Positions 62,333-64,000 of a stretch of DNA of 64,000 nucleotides are shown piece after piece (the first letter of the stretch is position 1; each line of letters opens with the position of its first letter). The notes beneath the pieces were generated by a model. That model did no database searches, had not been told where the DNA came from, and saw nothing but the letters and a program-made list of their open reading frames with translations. The stretch is taken from the NCBI GenBank assembly GCA_033032175.1, contig CM065334.1:3655705-3719704 (forward strand). The letters are read 5' to 3'. The position numbers and the translations under genes were made by a program. Source of the DNA: Saturnia japonica (taxonomy: Eukaryota; Arthropoda; Insecta; Lepidoptera; Saturniidae).

Positions 62333-62912
62333 TGTTGCGGACAGCGAGCGGGGCGAGCGAATAACGATAGTCTAATAGTATAAAATGAACAAGTAAATGA
62401 AATAATGCGTGTTAGGAATAAGGTTTATAAATACGTGTTAGGAATAGATATAATAATATGAACTGAATATGTGTGAATATGTGTATTTTAAAACGATTAG
62501 AATAAGAATATAGCTAGTTGTAAGTTTAAATGTATAAATTTCACTAGTTGTAAGGATGAACCATGCCAGACTCGGAACATCTGGCATGGTGACTCATGGT
62601 ACTGCCGAGAGCGCGCACACAGAGCGTGCGCGCTCATTGGCTGAGCGACGCCCCGCACGGAATCCATCGCACTACCGGTTGCGAGGCAAAGGGCGAGGTT
62701 AAATATAGCAGAGAGGGCGGCAGTACTGCGATCAGTTCGAGAAACACTACAACAACAGCAAGCAGCGAATCTACAAGCAAACTACAGTCAAGAACGTTAT
62801 TAAGAAACCACATTGTTACTACGAACTACTGTAACTTTGTAAGAAACAAGAATAAAACAAGCGCTATTAATTTAGCACACATTAAAATATTGTGGACGTC
62901 CTTTTATTCACA
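62333..62912 (+). mobile_element. Solo LTR of an LTR retrotransposon
   Basis: 580 bp, begins TGTTGCGGAC and ends TTATTCACA (TG..CA), flanked by ATAAT on both sides (62328-62332 and 62913-62917). It contains a TATA-like TTAAATATA (about 62699), an initiator-like ATCAGTTCG about 33 nt later, a polyadenylation signal AATAAA (about 62850) and a perfect 10-bp hairpin CCATGCCAGA/TCTGGCATGG at 62562-62590. No internal retrotransposon genes, so a remnant of LTR-LTR recombination. The open frame inside it (62596-62916) is not a gene. Superfamily not determined. Confidence 0.8.
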
Positions 62913-62917
62913 ATAAT

Positions 62918-63629
62918 AATAGTATAATATAGTATTGACGGCGTGCGATTGGCGTTAATAATAAGTTGGCTTTTGGCGCGTAGACGAAGTTAGCCATCAA
63001 TCATTATGTGTTATACTGACTTTTATTTTTATTAATTTTATTACAATAATGTTAAATTATAAACCGTTGAGTTGTTATCTTACAACAAAGAAAAAGTCAG
63101 TAAAATTAAGGTACTTTATTGTCTTTGATGGCTAAGAGGCTAACGTAACGCGTTTAGGCGCCCCTCTGTCTTGCTTCCCTTTCTCTCACGCATACGGCAG
63201 CAGTAGGCAGGCTCCTCCTCTTTCACTATACATAAATTTTATGTAATAACCTAAGCTTTTCTCAAGTTAAACAATTTCAATATTAAAATAGTTCAACTTA
63301 GATTACTTTCAGTTATCACTTCTGTCGATCGTCCCGAGACGCACACGTTTTTCTTTTTTTAACATAACCACAATCAATCCAGTTTGTTTTGAGTGAACAT
63401 TATTTTACTATGATTTTCAGTTTTTATTGATTTTCACGAAAACGTGTTCAGTCAGAGATCTGAAACTATTTATTAATGCACTGCTGGGACAATTTCACCA
63501 TGCTTATCCCCCTATACCAAAGTTCATTAAATTATATAGTCAGAAATAGGAGTAACAAAATTAGAGGTCGTATGGCAGGCTTTTAAAACCTTCCAGTCGC
63601 GTTTGCAAGTCATCACTTATCGGACGAAA
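62918..63629. other. Region upstream of the esterase gene
   Basis: No coding frame. A CTTTTAAAACC (about 63579-63589) could be a weak TATA-like site with TCATCACT about 30 bp later, before the ATG at 63630. Unverified. Confidence 0.35.
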
Positions 63630-63806
63630 ATGTTACGCATAATACATATATTATTATTCGTAACACATATATATGGGTTATCAAATATTGGTCCACTTAT
63701 AAAGACCAAACATGGGTTGATCAGGGGCTTAAGGTCTATTAATGGACAGTATTCCATGTACCTTGGAATTCCGTATGCGAAAGTCAATGAAAGTAATCCT
63801 TTCGGG
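63630..63806 (+). CDS. Carboxylesterase-type gene, first exon (continues past the right edge)
   Basis: ATG 63630 in context GACGAAAATG. Residues 1-16 (MLRIIHILLFVTHIYG) are a signal peptide. Then come IGPLIKTKHGLIRGL and YSMYLGIPYAKVNESNPFG, the conserved N-terminus of the carboxylesterase/juvenile-hormone-esterase family (the GIPYA motif). The exon ends TTCGGG before GTGAGTAT (phase 0, 59 codons). A secreted or lumenal ester hydrolase is inferred; the catalytic residues would lie outside the window. Confidence 0.8.
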
Positions 63807-64000
63807 GTGAGTATGTTATTTATTAGTTTTTCCTAAAAAAATCGTACTAACATACACATGTAAAAATTTTAACATTCTTCTGTTAAGTGTATGATATAAA
63901 AGGATTTTTATTTCATTTTATATTTATTTATATTATGATTATTGTAAATAATAATATTAGTAACTGTCAATACCAACTTTATGCTGATGATTTTCAGCTT

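Noticed and set aside
62596..62916. 106-codon open frame
   Set aside because: It lies inside the solo LTR and crosses its end.
1..64000. CRISPR arrays, operons, bacterial promoters, riboswitches
   Set aside because: The sequence is that of an insect nuclear genome; no such pattern was seen.

Overview
The window looks like nuclear DNA of a moth or butterfly. It is AT-rich, the genes are split by long introns, and much of it is made of interspersed repeats I recognise as typical of Lepidoptera: Helitron-like repeats ending CTAG with a GTGCCCG..GGCTTCGC motif, tRNA-derived SINEs, CR1/jockey-, RTE- and R1-type LINE fragments, and several Tc1/mariner or pogo elements. There are no bacterial features. 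All gene models were built by eye from open frames, GT/AG splice sites, phase agreement and recognisable protein families; no search was run. Five genes can be supported. (1) Positions 1-459 (+): last exon of a gene for an acidic low-complexity protein, cut by the left edge. (2) 4673-8480 (+): a three-exon C2H2 zinc-finger gene of 294 codons, followed directly by a tandem array (8290-9252) made of about five copies of its own terminal exon. (3) 21944-10660 (-): a three-exon secreted protein with two Kazal-like cysteine modules, 221 codons. (4) 58309-27665 (-): a 30.6 kb gene for a flavin-dependent polyamine-oxidase-like enzyme, about 485 aa. It has a TATA-type promoter, a signal-peptide first exon, a 16 kb first intron, a duplicated exon 6 that can only be used as one or the other, and a C-terminal Ser-Lys-Leu. 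(5) 63630-63806 (+): first exon of a carboxylesterase-type gene that runs off the right edge. Mobile elements fill most of the rest. A pogo/Tigger-like element with an internal deletion lies at 11461-12774 and a decayed DD34D mariner at 16777-17981; both are in introns of gene 3. A decayed DD41D element with terminal inverted repeats of about 620 bp (47087-50432) lies in the first intron of gene 4. An apparently intact DD41D transposon (58819-60121, 330-codon transposase) sits about 0.5 kb upstream of gene 4. A solo LTR with its target duplication is at 62333-62912, and a truncated LINE with a 42-base A tail at 54042-54909. Layout: 0-9 kb acidic gene end, LINE debris and zinc-finger gene; 10-22 kb Kazal-like gene; 22-27.6 kb repeats; 27.6-58.4 kb oxidase gene; 58.4-63.6 kb divergent intergenic region with the active-looking transposon and solo LTR; 63.6 kb onward the esterase. 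The most interesting points are the one-or-other exon pair and conflicting targeting signals of the oxidase, the zinc-finger exon array with a frameshift, and the two different DD41D transposons.
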